Below are positions 17,871 through 25,161 of a DNA stretch of 64,000 nucleotides, piece by piece. The notes under the pieces are model-generated. The model searched no databases and was not told the DNA's origin. It saw only the letters and a program-made list of their open reading frames with translations. The stretch is from the NCBI RefSeq assembly GCF_900102105.1, contig NZ_FNBB01000001.1, forward strand, positions 186,001 to 250,000, written 5' to 3'. The translations under genes and the position numbers were made by a program. The DNA comes from Agrobacterium pusense (GTDB lineage: Bacteria; Pseudomonadota; Alphaproteobacteria; Rhizobiales; Rhizobiaceae). The number at the start of each line of letters is the position of its first letter. Position 1 is the first letter of the stretch.

Positions 17871-18449
17871 GGAAGCGGATATCCGTTAGATCGCATTGGC
17901 TAAGAGGCGTTGCACCCGGGTTCTGGCAGGGAATCACCTGCATATGATGTCATAGACCGGAATTGCGGCGAGGAAAACAAAGGAGGGGGCGATCTGCGGG
18001 TAAAGCGTGCCCCCCGAAGACCTCTCTTCCATCATGCCGGACATGATCCACTTCTGTCCGGGTTAAATTTCCGGACAGGTCGCAGTTTCCTTGAGGTCGG
18101 TGATTAAGCATGAAGACCCGTTCAACGTCATCCTCGGCCCTGTGCCGAGGATCCAACCACCTCCAATAAAAATCAATATGTCGGCAGACCTCGGGACAGG
18201 CCCGAGGATGACGTCGGCGCAATTAGCATGACTTTCCCTGCGCGACGGACTGAGAGGCCACCCCAACAAGAAGCAGGAATATTTTTCCGCATTGCCGCAG
18301 CGCCAGGGAATAATTCCCCGACAATGCAACAAATACGCACGTTCATCCCTTAATTGCTGAGGAAATCGGCGTATTCTCGGCGACCTCCCTCGAGAATGCT
18401 TGTAAAAAATGCAACATTCTCGCTTTCTTGCACAATAAAGAGACATGTC
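17871..18449. other. 579-base intergenic region
   Basis: No gene is supported. It holds a perfect hairpin CTGTCCGG-N9-CCGGACAG at 18054-18078 and a family D repeat at 18126-18216. The rest separates the divergent DUF1499 and symporter genes and presumably contains both promoters, which I could not place with confidence. Confidence 0.6.
18126..18216. repeat. intergenic repeat (family D), copy 1
   Basis: CGTCATCCTCGGCCCTGTGC begins one hairpin and CTCGGGACAGGCCCGAGGAT another; the two ends, CGTCATCCTCGG and CCGAGGATGACG, are inverted copies about 90 bases apart. Related copies occur at 37365-37453 and 48717-48812. Confidence 0.8.
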
Positions 18450-19814
18450 ATGTCACAGGCAACGACCTCTGCCCGCCCTTCGGGGCATAAACCCTTTTAT
18501 CGCAATTTTGGCTTTCAGGTTCTGATAGCCATGGTCATCGGCCTGCTGCTTGGCCTTGTTGCCCGCAATATCGGCCCCGACGCCGCCGGCAGCCCCAACT
18601 GGCTTTCGGTGACGCTGCAGACCATCGGCAGCATATTCGTCCAGCTGCTGCGCGCACTGGTGCCGCCGCTGATCTTTACCGCCATCGTCGCCTCCATCGC
18701 CAATCTCAAGAACCTCTCTAATGCGGCGAAGCTTGTCTGGCAGACGCTGCTCTGGTTCGCCATCACCGCTTTGATCGCGGTCGTCATCGGCATCGTGCTC
18801 GGTCTTGTCATCCAGCCGGGCGTCAACACGGCGATCGCCAATACGGCAGCGGCAGCACCGTCCTCCACCGGTTCTTGGCTGGACTTCCTCAAGGGTCTCG
18901 TCCCGGCCAACGTCTTCGGCCTTGAAGCATCTACCAAAATCAGCAATGGCGCGGGCAGCACCTCGTTGAATTTCAACGTCCTGCAGTTGCTGGTGGTGTC
19001 GATTGCCTTCGGTGTCGCGGCGCTAAAAGCCGGCAAGGCGGCGGAGCCGTTCCTCGCCTTCAACCAGTCGCTGCTCGCCATCGTGCGTAAAATCCTGTGG
19101 TGGGTCATCCGCCTTACCCCCATCGGCACCATCGGCCTGCTTGGCCGCGCAGTTGACCAATATGGCTGGACCACGCTGTCGCAGCTCGGCTGGTATGCAG
19201 CGGCCGTCTATATCGGTCTCGCACTGGTGCTTTTCGTGGTTTACCCGGCGCTGCTTCTCGCGCATGGCCTGAAGCCCTCGCGCTTCTTTGCGGGCGCATG
19301 GCCGGCCATCCAGCTCGCCTTTGTCTCGCGTTCCTCCATCGGCACACTGCCCGTCACCGAAACCGTGACGGAAAAGAGCCTCGGCGTGCCGCGCGAATAT
19401 GCCGCCTTCTCCGTGCCGCTCGGCGCCACGACCAAGATGGACGGCTGCGCCGCGATCTATCCGGCAATCTCGGCGATCTTCATCGCGCAGTTCTTCCAGG
19501 TGCCGCTCGGCATTCAGGAATATGTGCTGATCGTCTTCGTTTCGGTGCTCGGTTCCGCCGCAACGGCCGGACTGACCGGCGCGGTGGTTATGCTCACGCT
19601 GACGCTCTCCACGCTCGGACTGCCGCTTGAAGGTGTGGGCCTGCTGCTCGCCATCGACCCGATCCTGGACATGGGCCGCACCGCGGTCAACGTCGCCGGA
19701 CAGGCGCTGGTGCCGACTATTGTCGCCAAACGCGAGGGCATTCTCAACGAGGCCGTTTATAACAACGCCAAGGACATCGACGCACTCGATGACCGTGAAG
19801 TGGCGACGGCCTGA
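18450..19814 (+). CDS. dicarboxylate/amino acid:cation symporter (DAACS family)
   Basis: A 454-residue inner-membrane transporter of the sodium- or proton-coupled glutamate/C4-dicarboxylate family. Motifs include the serine-rich re-entrant loop SRSSIGTLPVTE, PLGATTKMDGCA in the conserved helix 7 region, and DPILDMGRTAVNVAGQ in helix 8, all close to GltP/DctA-type signatures. About eight membrane segments and two re-entrant loops are expected. ATG at 18450 (MSQATTSARP) is chosen; an open frame continues upstream but is less protein-like. The exact substrate cannot be told. Confidence 0.9.
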   Translation: MSQATTSARPSGHKPFYRNFGFQVLIAMVIGLLLGLVARNIGPDAAGSPNWLSVTLQTIGSIFVQLLRALVPPLIFTAIVASIANLKNLSNAAKLVWQTLLWFAITALIAVVIGIVLGLVIQPGVNTAIANTAAAAPSSTGSWLDFLKGLVPANVFGLEASTKISNGAGSTSLNFNVLQLLVVSIAFGVAALKAGKAAEPFLAFNQSLLAIVRKILWWVIRLTPIGTIGLLGRAVDQYGWTTLSQLGWYAAAVYIGLALVLFVVYPALLLAHGLKPSRFFAGAWPAIQLAFVSRSSIGTLPVTETVTEKSLGVPREYAAFSVPLGATTKMDGCAAIYPAISAIFIAQFFQVPLGIQEYVLIVFVSVLGSAATAGLTGAVVMLTLTLSTLGLPLEGVGLLLAIDPILDMGRTAVNVAGQALVPTIVAKREGILNEAVYNNAKDIDALDDREVATA

Positions 19815-19962
19815 CAGCAATAATCGCGGGGCGTTTCCGATAAAAAGGAGATGCCCTGCGTTGGCCACTTCCTTTGCCCCATTAAAGTTAGGGGTTGACG
19901 GAGATGGCTTCATCGATAGCCATAACGACACGGACAAAGCGCAGCTTCAGCGGAACGTATGC

Positions 19963-20361
19963 ATGGTGAAACGTAACTGGATCTATGTCGGCCTGCTCGT
20001 CTTTGTTTCAGTCGGGCTTCTTATCGACGCGGCCATCTGGCCCGCCGGACCGCCCAGTTCCTTTACCGCAAACGATCTGGTGCAGATGATCGGCATCATC
20101 ACCCTGTTTGCGTGGTGGCAGATAGAGGATGCCGAAAAGCGGGGTTCCCGACGCAGCTCTGCCGTAAAATTCGCGACTATTCTGCTCGCGCCTGTGGGCC
20201 TTGCCATTTATCTCTATCAGACCCGCCGCTGGACACGCGCCACCCTCGGCCTGATCGCATTCATGGGCGGTCTTCTTCTCGCCGGCATCCTCACGCTTCT
20301 GTTGAGTGACTGGCTCATTCAGCAGGGCTTTTTCCCGCCCTCCTTCCTGTCCAGATATTAA
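19963..20361 (+). CDS. hypothetical four-helix membrane protein
   Basis: A 132-residue protein with four likely membrane segments (about 5-25, 40-56, 69-86 and 97-120) separated by short charged loops such as QIEDAEKRGSRRSS. No known domain is recognised. ATG at 19963 (MVKRNWIYVG) is the best start because hydrophobic coding begins there; the open frame upstream runs into the symporter gene in another frame. A bulged hairpin with a T run follows at 20375. The function is unknown. Confidence 0.7.
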   Translation: MVKRNWIYVGLLVFVSVGLLIDAAIWPAGPPSSFTANDLVQMIGIITLFAWWQIEDAEKRGSRRSSAVKFATILLAPVGLAIYLYQTRRWTRATLGLIAFMGGLLLAGILTLLLSDWLIQQGFFPPSFLSRY

Positions 20362-20374
20362 GCACAGCGGAGGT

Positions 20375-20421
20375 GCCTGCGGCGGCCTATTGATGCAACT
20401 TTCCACCCCGCCGCGGCTTTT
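20375..20421 (+). terminator. intrinsic terminator
   Basis: GCCTGCGGCGG (20375-20385) pairs with CCGCCGCGGC (20408-20417) with one bulged T, followed by TTTTCCCC. Confidence 0.65.
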
Positions 20422-20492
20422 CCCCGTCCTAAAACAGGCGTATCAATCTCGGCAATAAGTGCCGTACGGCTGTCATTTCAGGGAGAAACAAA

Positions 20493-20765
20493 ATGCGCTT
20501 TTCCATCGTCTTCGGTGCGCTTGCCGCCATGCTGGCGCTCACCGCATGCCAGACGCTGACACCGGAAGAGCGCCGGGCTCGGGATGAGGCGACATGCCGG
20601 GGTTACGGTTTCCGCCCCGGCACTGACCCGATGGCCGGTTGCCTTCTCGATCTGGAAATGGACCGCCGCGCCGACAACCGTGCCTGGCAGGCGCAGATGA
20701 ACCGCGACATGTTCTACCGTCCCGTGGTGGTGGAGCGGCGCATCATCGTCCAACAGAACCCCTGA
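20493..20765 (+). CDS. small lipoprotein of unknown function
   Basis: A 90-residue protein with a lipoprotein signal (MRFSIVFGALAAMLALTAC; cysteine 19 is the lipidation site). The mature part has two further cysteines (CRGYGFRPGTDPMAGC), probably a disulfide, then an arginine- and aspartate-rich stretch. GGGAGAAAC precedes the ATG. The last 23 bases overlap, tail to tail, the 3' end of ppdK. Short lipoproteins with a CxGYGF-type block are common in rhizobia, with no function known to me. Confidence 0.82.
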   Translation: MRFSIVFGALAAMLALTACQTLTPEERRARDEATCRGYGFRPGTDPMAGCLLDLEMDRRADNRAWQAQMNRDMFYRPVVVERRIIVQQNP

Positions 20766-23469
20766 CGGGGATAAAGGCGACATTGCTTGCGACCTGCCCT
20801 TCTTCCGCCCGCGCGGCAAGCGTCGCCTGCGCGGCGGCTAGGCGGGCGATTGGCACGCGAAAAGGCGAGCACGAGACGTAATCAAGATCGGCATTTTCGC
20901 AGAAATGGATCGAGGCCGGGTCTCCGCCATGTTCGCCGCAGATACCGAGCTTCAGTTCTGGCCGCGTCTGGCGGCCGCGTTCGGCGGCGATGCGGATCAA
21001 TTCACCCACGCCATCGAAATCGAGCGAAATGAACGGGTCGCGTTCGATGATGCCCTTACGCTGATAGGTATTGATGAAACGCGCCGCATCGTCGCGGGAA
21101 ATGCCGAAGGTCGTCTGCGTCAAATCGTTGGTGCCGAAGGAGAAGAATTCGGCCGCTTCGGCAATGACATGGGCGCGCAGGGCCGCACGCGGCAGCTCGA
21201 TCATGGTTCCCGTGAGATATTCGATCTCCATGCCGGTTTCTTTCGCCACCGCCTCGGCGACGCCATCGATGACCGCGGTCACGTAATCCAGTTCCGAACG
21301 CAGGCCAACCAGCGGCACCATGATCTCAGGCACGACGGGCGCGCCGGTAATGCGCGCCGCCGTAACGGCGGCTTCGAAAATGGCGCGGGCCTGCATTTCG
21401 GCGATTTCCGGGTAGGAGATGGCGAGGCGGCAGCCACGATGGCCGAGCATGGGGTTGAATTCGTGCAGCGCATCAAGCCGCTGGCGGAACACCGTCTGCG
21501 GCATGCCCATGGCGGCGGCAACCTCGACGATTTCACCATCCGTCTTCGGCAGGAATTCGTGCAGTGGCGGGTCGAGCAGGCGGATCGTCACCGGCAGGCC
21601 GTGCATGATCTGGAAAAGTTCGGTGAAATCCGAGCGCTGCATCGGCAGAAGCTCATCGAGCGCCGCCCGTCTGCCCTTTTCGCTTTCGGCCAGGATCATC
21701 TCGCGCATGACATGGATGCGGTCGCCCTCGAAGAACATGTGTTCGGTACGGCAGAGGCCAATGCCCTCAGCGCCAAAAGCGCGCGCGGCGCGGGCGTCGG
21801 CGGGCGTGTCCGCATTGGTGCGCACGGTCATCCGGCGCAGCTTGTCCGCCCATTCCATCAGCTTGCCGAAATCGCCCGAGAGTTCCGGCTGCGTCATCGG
21901 CACCTCGCCTTTCAGCACCCGGCCGGAGGAACCATCGATGGTGATGACATCCCCCCGCTTCAGCATGCAGCCGACGCCGATCAGCACCCTGTTGCGCATA
22001 TCGACCCGCATGGAGCCGGCGCCGGTGACACAGGGAATGCCCATGCCGCGCGCCACCACGGCGGCGTGGCTGGTCATGCCGCCGCGCGTCGTCAGAATGC
22101 CTTCGGCGGCATGCATGCCGTGAATATCTTCCGGGCTGGTTTCGATGCGTACCAGAATGACGCGACGCCCCTCGGCTTCGGCGGCGACCGCCTCTTCCGC
22201 GGTAAAGACGATCTCACCCGTTGCCGCCCCTGGAGAGGCGGGCAGGCCGGAGCCGATGATGGGACGGGATGTGCCGGGATCGATGGTGGGATGCAGCAGC
22301 TGGTCGAGCGACGACGGCTCGATGCGGCAGACGGCTTCGTCCTGCGAAATCAGCCCTTCCTCCACCATATCGACCGCAATCTTCATGGCGGCACGGGTGG
22401 TGCGCTTGCCGGAGCGGGTCTGCAGCATCCAGAGCTTGCCGCGCTCGATGGTGAATTCAAGATCCTGCATGTCGCGGTAGTGGGTTTCCAGCCGCTTGCA
22501 GATCGCCAGGAATTCGGAAAAGGCTTCCGGCATCAGCTTTTCCATGGATGGCTTGTCGGAGCCGGAGGCCAAGCGTGCGGCCTCGGTGATGGATTGCGGC
22601 GTGCGGATGCCCGCCACCACGTCTTCGCCTTGCGCATTGACGAGGAATTCGCCGTAAAGCTCCGCCTCGCCTGTCGAGGGGTTGCGGGTAAAGGCGACGC
22701 CGGTTGCCGAGGACGAGCCGAGATTGCCGAAGACCATGGCCTGAACGTTAACGGCCGTGCCCCAGTCGCCGGGAATATTGTGCAGGTGCCGATAGGTCAC
22801 GGCACGGTGGTTGGTCCAGCTGGCGAACACGGCGCCAATTGCGCCCCAAAGCTGGACGTGACAATCCTGCGGGAAGGCTTCGCCGAGCTCATCTTCGATC
22901 AGCTTCTTGTAGAGCGAAACGACGTGCTGCCATTCGACCGCCGACATGTCCGTATCGTATTCATGGCCAAGCCGGCCTTTTTCATCTTCGAGGATTTCCT
23001 CGAACATTTCATGGTCGAGACCCATGACGACATCAGCATACATCTGGATGAAGCGGCGATAGCTGTCCCAGGCAAAACGCGCGTCGCCCGCATCGTGGCC
23101 CAATGCCTCGACGGTGCGGTCGTTGAGACCAAGGTTCAACACCGTATCCATCATGCCGGGCATGGAGGCGCGCGCGCCGGAACGAACGGAGATGAGCAGT
23201 GGCGACTGGCTGCCGCCGAAGGTCTTGCCGGTCACGATTTCCATACCATGCAGGCCGGCCATGACCTGAAGCTTCAGGTCATCCGGGAGATCGCGGCCGT
23301 TCTTGTGATAAAGCGCGCAGGCGTCGGTAATGATGGTGAGGCCTGGGGGAACGGGAAGGCCGAGACTTGCCATTTCGGCAAGGTTTGCGCCCTTGCCGCC
23401 CAATATCGCAACGTCACCTGCCCGGCCTTCGGCAGCACCGTTGCCGAAGGTATAAACCCATTTTTTCAT
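20743..23469 (-). CDS. ppdK: pyruvate, phosphate dikinase
   Basis: A 908-residue enzyme interconverting pyruvate, ATP and phosphate with phosphoenolpyruvate, AMP and pyrophosphate. The N-terminal nucleotide-binding domain has GGKGANLAEMASLGLPVPPG; the phosphorylated histidine is in LTTRGGMTSHAAVVARGMG in the middle; the C-terminal TIM-barrel has GTNDLTQTTFGISRDD and the catalytic cysteine region KLGICGEHGGDP. ATG at 23469 (MKKWVYTFG) is chosen, with GGAG upstream; an in-frame ATG at 23499 is an alternative. In rhizobia the enzyme supports gluconeogenic or C4-acid metabolism. It stands alone, divergent from the VOC gene. Confidence 0.96.
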   Translation of the reverse strand: MKKWVYTFGNGAAEGRAGDVAILGGKGANLAEMASLGLPVPPGLTIITDACALYHKNGRDLPDDLKLQVMAGLHGMEIVTGKTFGGSQSPLLISVRSGARASMPGMMDTVLNLGLNDRTVEALGHDAGDARFAWDSYRRFIQMYADVVMGLDHEMFEEILEDEKGRLGHEYDTDMSAVEWQHVVSLYKKLIEDELGEAFPQDCHVQLWGAIGAVFASWTNHRAVTYRHLHNIPGDWGTAVNVQAMVFGNLGSSSATGVAFTRNPSTGEAELYGEFLVNAQGEDVVAGIRTPQSITEAARLASGSDKPSMEKLMPEAFSEFLAICKRLETHYRDMQDLEFTIERGKLWMLQTRSGKRTTRAAMKIAVDMVEEGLISQDEAVCRIEPSSLDQLLHPTIDPGTSRPIIGSGLPASPGAATGEIVFTAEEAVAAEAEGRRVILVRIETSPEDIHGMHAAEGILTTRGGMTSHAAVVARGMGIPCVTGAGSMRVDMRNRVLIGVGCMLKRGDVITIDGSSGRVLKGEVPMTQPELSGDFGKLMEWADKLRRMTVRTNADTPADARAARAFGAEGIGLCRTEHMFFEGDRIHVMREMILAESEKGRRAALDELLPMQRSDFTELFQIMHGLPVTIRLLDPPLHEFLPKTDGEIVEVAAAMGMPQTVFRQRLDALHEFNPMLGHRGCRLAISYPEIAEMQARAIFEAAVTAARITGAPVVPEIMVPLVGLRSELDYVTAVIDGVAEAVAKETGMEIEYLTGTMIELPRAALRAHVIAEAAEFFSFGTNDLTQTTFGISRDDAARFINTYQRKGIIERDPFISLDFDGVGELIRIAAERGRQTRPELKLGICGEHGGDPASIHFCENADLDYVSCSPFRVPIARLAAAQATLAARAEEGQVASNVAFIPVRGSVGR

Positions 23470-23697
23470 TCCACGCTCTCCACCCAGAAGCGTTGTCATT
23501 TTTCTATCATCTACAGCATTGGCGGCACGTTGGGAACGCCGCAACGCGTAGTTTACATCGCAGTGCAACATAATTGCGGCGAATTGCGCGCCAGAATTGC
23601 CTTAAACAGGACATAACAGCAGCATTGACGCATTCGTGTAGTGCGCTGAAACGGAGTGTTACCTAAGCCATTCAAATCGCCGACAAAGAGATTATTC

Positions 23698-24672
23698 ATG
23701 CAATTTACCCGCCGCCACACGCTTAAATTTGCCGGAATTTCCTGCGCCGCCACCGCCCTTGCCGGTGCGCTTAGAGCCGAGGGCGGAGCTTCCGCCGCCG
23801 TCGATCCCACCCCGCCCTTTGCGTTGACGACGCCGATGCATATCGGCAAGGCGGCGCTGCGCGTGCGCGAACTCGATCCGATGATCGATTATTACCGTTC
23901 GGTGCTGGGTATGAACGAAGTGGAACGCACGGCAAGGGGCGTGACGCTGGGTGTCGGGACCGTGCCGCTGCTCGATCTCGATCACAAGCCGGCAGCGGAT
24001 TTCGAGAGCCCCACCTCTGCCGGTCTGTTCCACGTCGCCTATCTGATGCCCTCCCGCAAGGATCTGGCGCGCTGGCTGGTGCATGCGGCGCTGAAGCAGG
24101 TGCCTCTGACGGGTTTTGCCGATCACAATGTCAGCGAGGCGATCTATCTCAACGATCCCGAAGGTAACGGCATCGAGGTCTACAGCGATCGTCCCACGGA
24201 CACATGGGTGTGGAGCGGCAACGTGGTTAAAATGGGCACCGAGCCTCTGGATGTCGATGATCTCGTAAAGCTGACCGATACCAAAAACAGTGATTATGAC
24301 GTCGCCCCCGCGGGAATGCGCATTGGTCACATCCACCTGCGAGTTGGCGACATCGCCGCTGCCCGCGCCTTCTACGAAGAGGCCGTCGGGCTCAAACCGA
24401 CACAGGATGCGCGTTCCGACGCGTCTTTTCTCTCTTCCGGTGGCTATCACCACCATCTGGCGGTGAATACCTGGAACAGCCGTGGCGCAAAGGAACGCAA
24501 CGCCATGGAAACCGGCCTCGACTGGTTCTCAATCACCGTTCGCAACCCCACCGATCTCGAGGCGCAGAAAACACGGCTACGGGCCGCGGGTTATGTGCTG
24601 GTGGAGATGGAGAATAATGTCGTGGAAGCGATCGACCCCTGGGGCACAAGGTTGCGGCTTGTGCCGGGGTGA
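23698..24672 (+). CDS. two-domain VOC (glyoxalase/dioxygenase-like) protein with Tat-like signal
   Basis: A 324-residue protein of the CatE-like vicinal-oxygen-chelate superfamily. Domain 1 (about 45-165) has HIGKAALRV, GLFHVAYLMP and GNGIEVYSDR, supplying a possible His-His-Glu metal site; domain 2 (about 210-324) has IGHIHLRVGD, GGYHHHLAVNTW and a degenerate final motif ending DPWGTRLRLV. The N-terminus FTRRHTLKFAGISCAAT resembles a twin-arginine export signal. ATG at 23698 is chosen, with AAAGAGA upstream. Related proteins include catechol 2,3-dioxygenases, but the substrate is unknown. Confidence 0.85.
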   Translation: MQFTRRHTLKFAGISCAATALAGALRAEGGASAAVDPTPPFALTTPMHIGKAALRVRELDPMIDYYRSVLGMNEVERTARGVTLGVGTVPLLDLDHKPAADFESPTSAGLFHVAYLMPSRKDLARWLVHAALKQVPLTGFADHNVSEAIYLNDPEGNGIEVYSDRPTDTWVWSGNVVKMGTEPLDVDDLVKLTDTKNSDYDVAPAGMRIGHIHLRVGDIAAARAFYEEAVGLKPTQDARSDASFLSSGGYHHHLAVNTWNSRGAKERNAMETGLDWFSITVRNPTDLEAQKTRLRAAGYVLVEMENNVVEAIDPWGTRLRLVPG

Positions 24673-24775
24673 GTGATGGTGGCCTCCATGCATCATGGGC
24701 CGAGAAACTCGCACACTGCGCGATTGGCAGTTGCAGCATGCCAGTGTTTACAGTGATTGGCTGCGTCGCCTCTCT

Positions 24776-24892
24776 CCGTCATTCCGGCCTTGAGCCGGAA
24801 TCCAGTCGACGCGGCTCTCGCGCGACGGGAAGAGTCCTTTCAGCCCAAGGACTTGGGCTGGCTGGATACCGGCTCAAGGCCGGTATGACGGA
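24776..24892. repeat. intergenic palindromic repeat (family C), copy 1
   Basis: CCGTCATTCCGGCCTTGAGC at one end and the near-inverse GGCTCAAGGCCGGTATGACG at the other enclose a smaller palindrome CAGCCCAAGGACTTGGGCTG. A nearly identical copy is at 61459-61573 and a degraded one at 44694-44783. Confidence 0.88.
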
Positions 24893-24952
24893 AAGAGGCT
24901 TACTCCCCTGACACAATTGCCAATGCAAACCGCCGCGCAACCCTATGAACCC

Positions 24953-25096
24953 GGAAAAGAAAGCCTTGCGAGGCCACGGCAGCGGCCTCGCAAGGCATTC
25001 CATCCGGTACAGGAAACCGGATGGTGGGGTCTCAGGAGAACCCTTTGGCTCTTGCGAAAGACATAGCAAACTGCCGCGCAATGTCGCTCACCCGAA
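24953..25096 (-). ncRNA. candidate small RNA between smc and ppdK
   Basis: On the minus strand a promoter-like TTGCTC (25131-25126), 17-base spacer and CCATAT (25108-25103) precede about 144 bases with no open frame. The bases fold into a hairpin near 25028-25044, CATCCGGT-N7-ACCGGATG (25001-25023) with loop TTCCTGT, and a 13-bp terminator stem GCCTTGCGAGGCC-N8-GGCCTCGCAAGGC (24963-24996) followed by TTTCTTTTCC. UCCU-containing loops suggest pairing with ribosome-binding sites of other messages. It may match an sRNA already catalogued in rhizobia; I cannot name it. Confidence 0.6.
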
Positions 25097-25102
25097 TGGG
25101 TG

Positions 25103-25131
25103 ATATGGCAAGATAAATTGACATTGAGCAA
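25103..25131 (-). promoter_or_regulatory. predicted promoter of the candidate sRNA
   Basis: TTGCTC-N17-CCATAT on the minus strand, a fair match to the rhizobial housekeeping consensus, ends about 7 bases before the predicted RNA start. Confidence 0.5.
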
Positions 25132-25161
25132 AACCAGAAATTGAATCCCGGAAATGTCGCC

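Noticed and set aside
20905-23616. Very long open frame antisense to ppdK (about 900 codons), and similar frames opposite mqo, smc and the ctaB-ctaD region
   Set aside because: They are mirror images of GC-rich coding frames; their translations are rich in His, Arg, Gly and Asp with no domain, while the opposite strands encode clear enzymes.
24779-25081. Short open frames across the family C repeat and sRNA region
   Set aside because: They lie in palindromic or RNA-structured sequence and lack ribosome sites.
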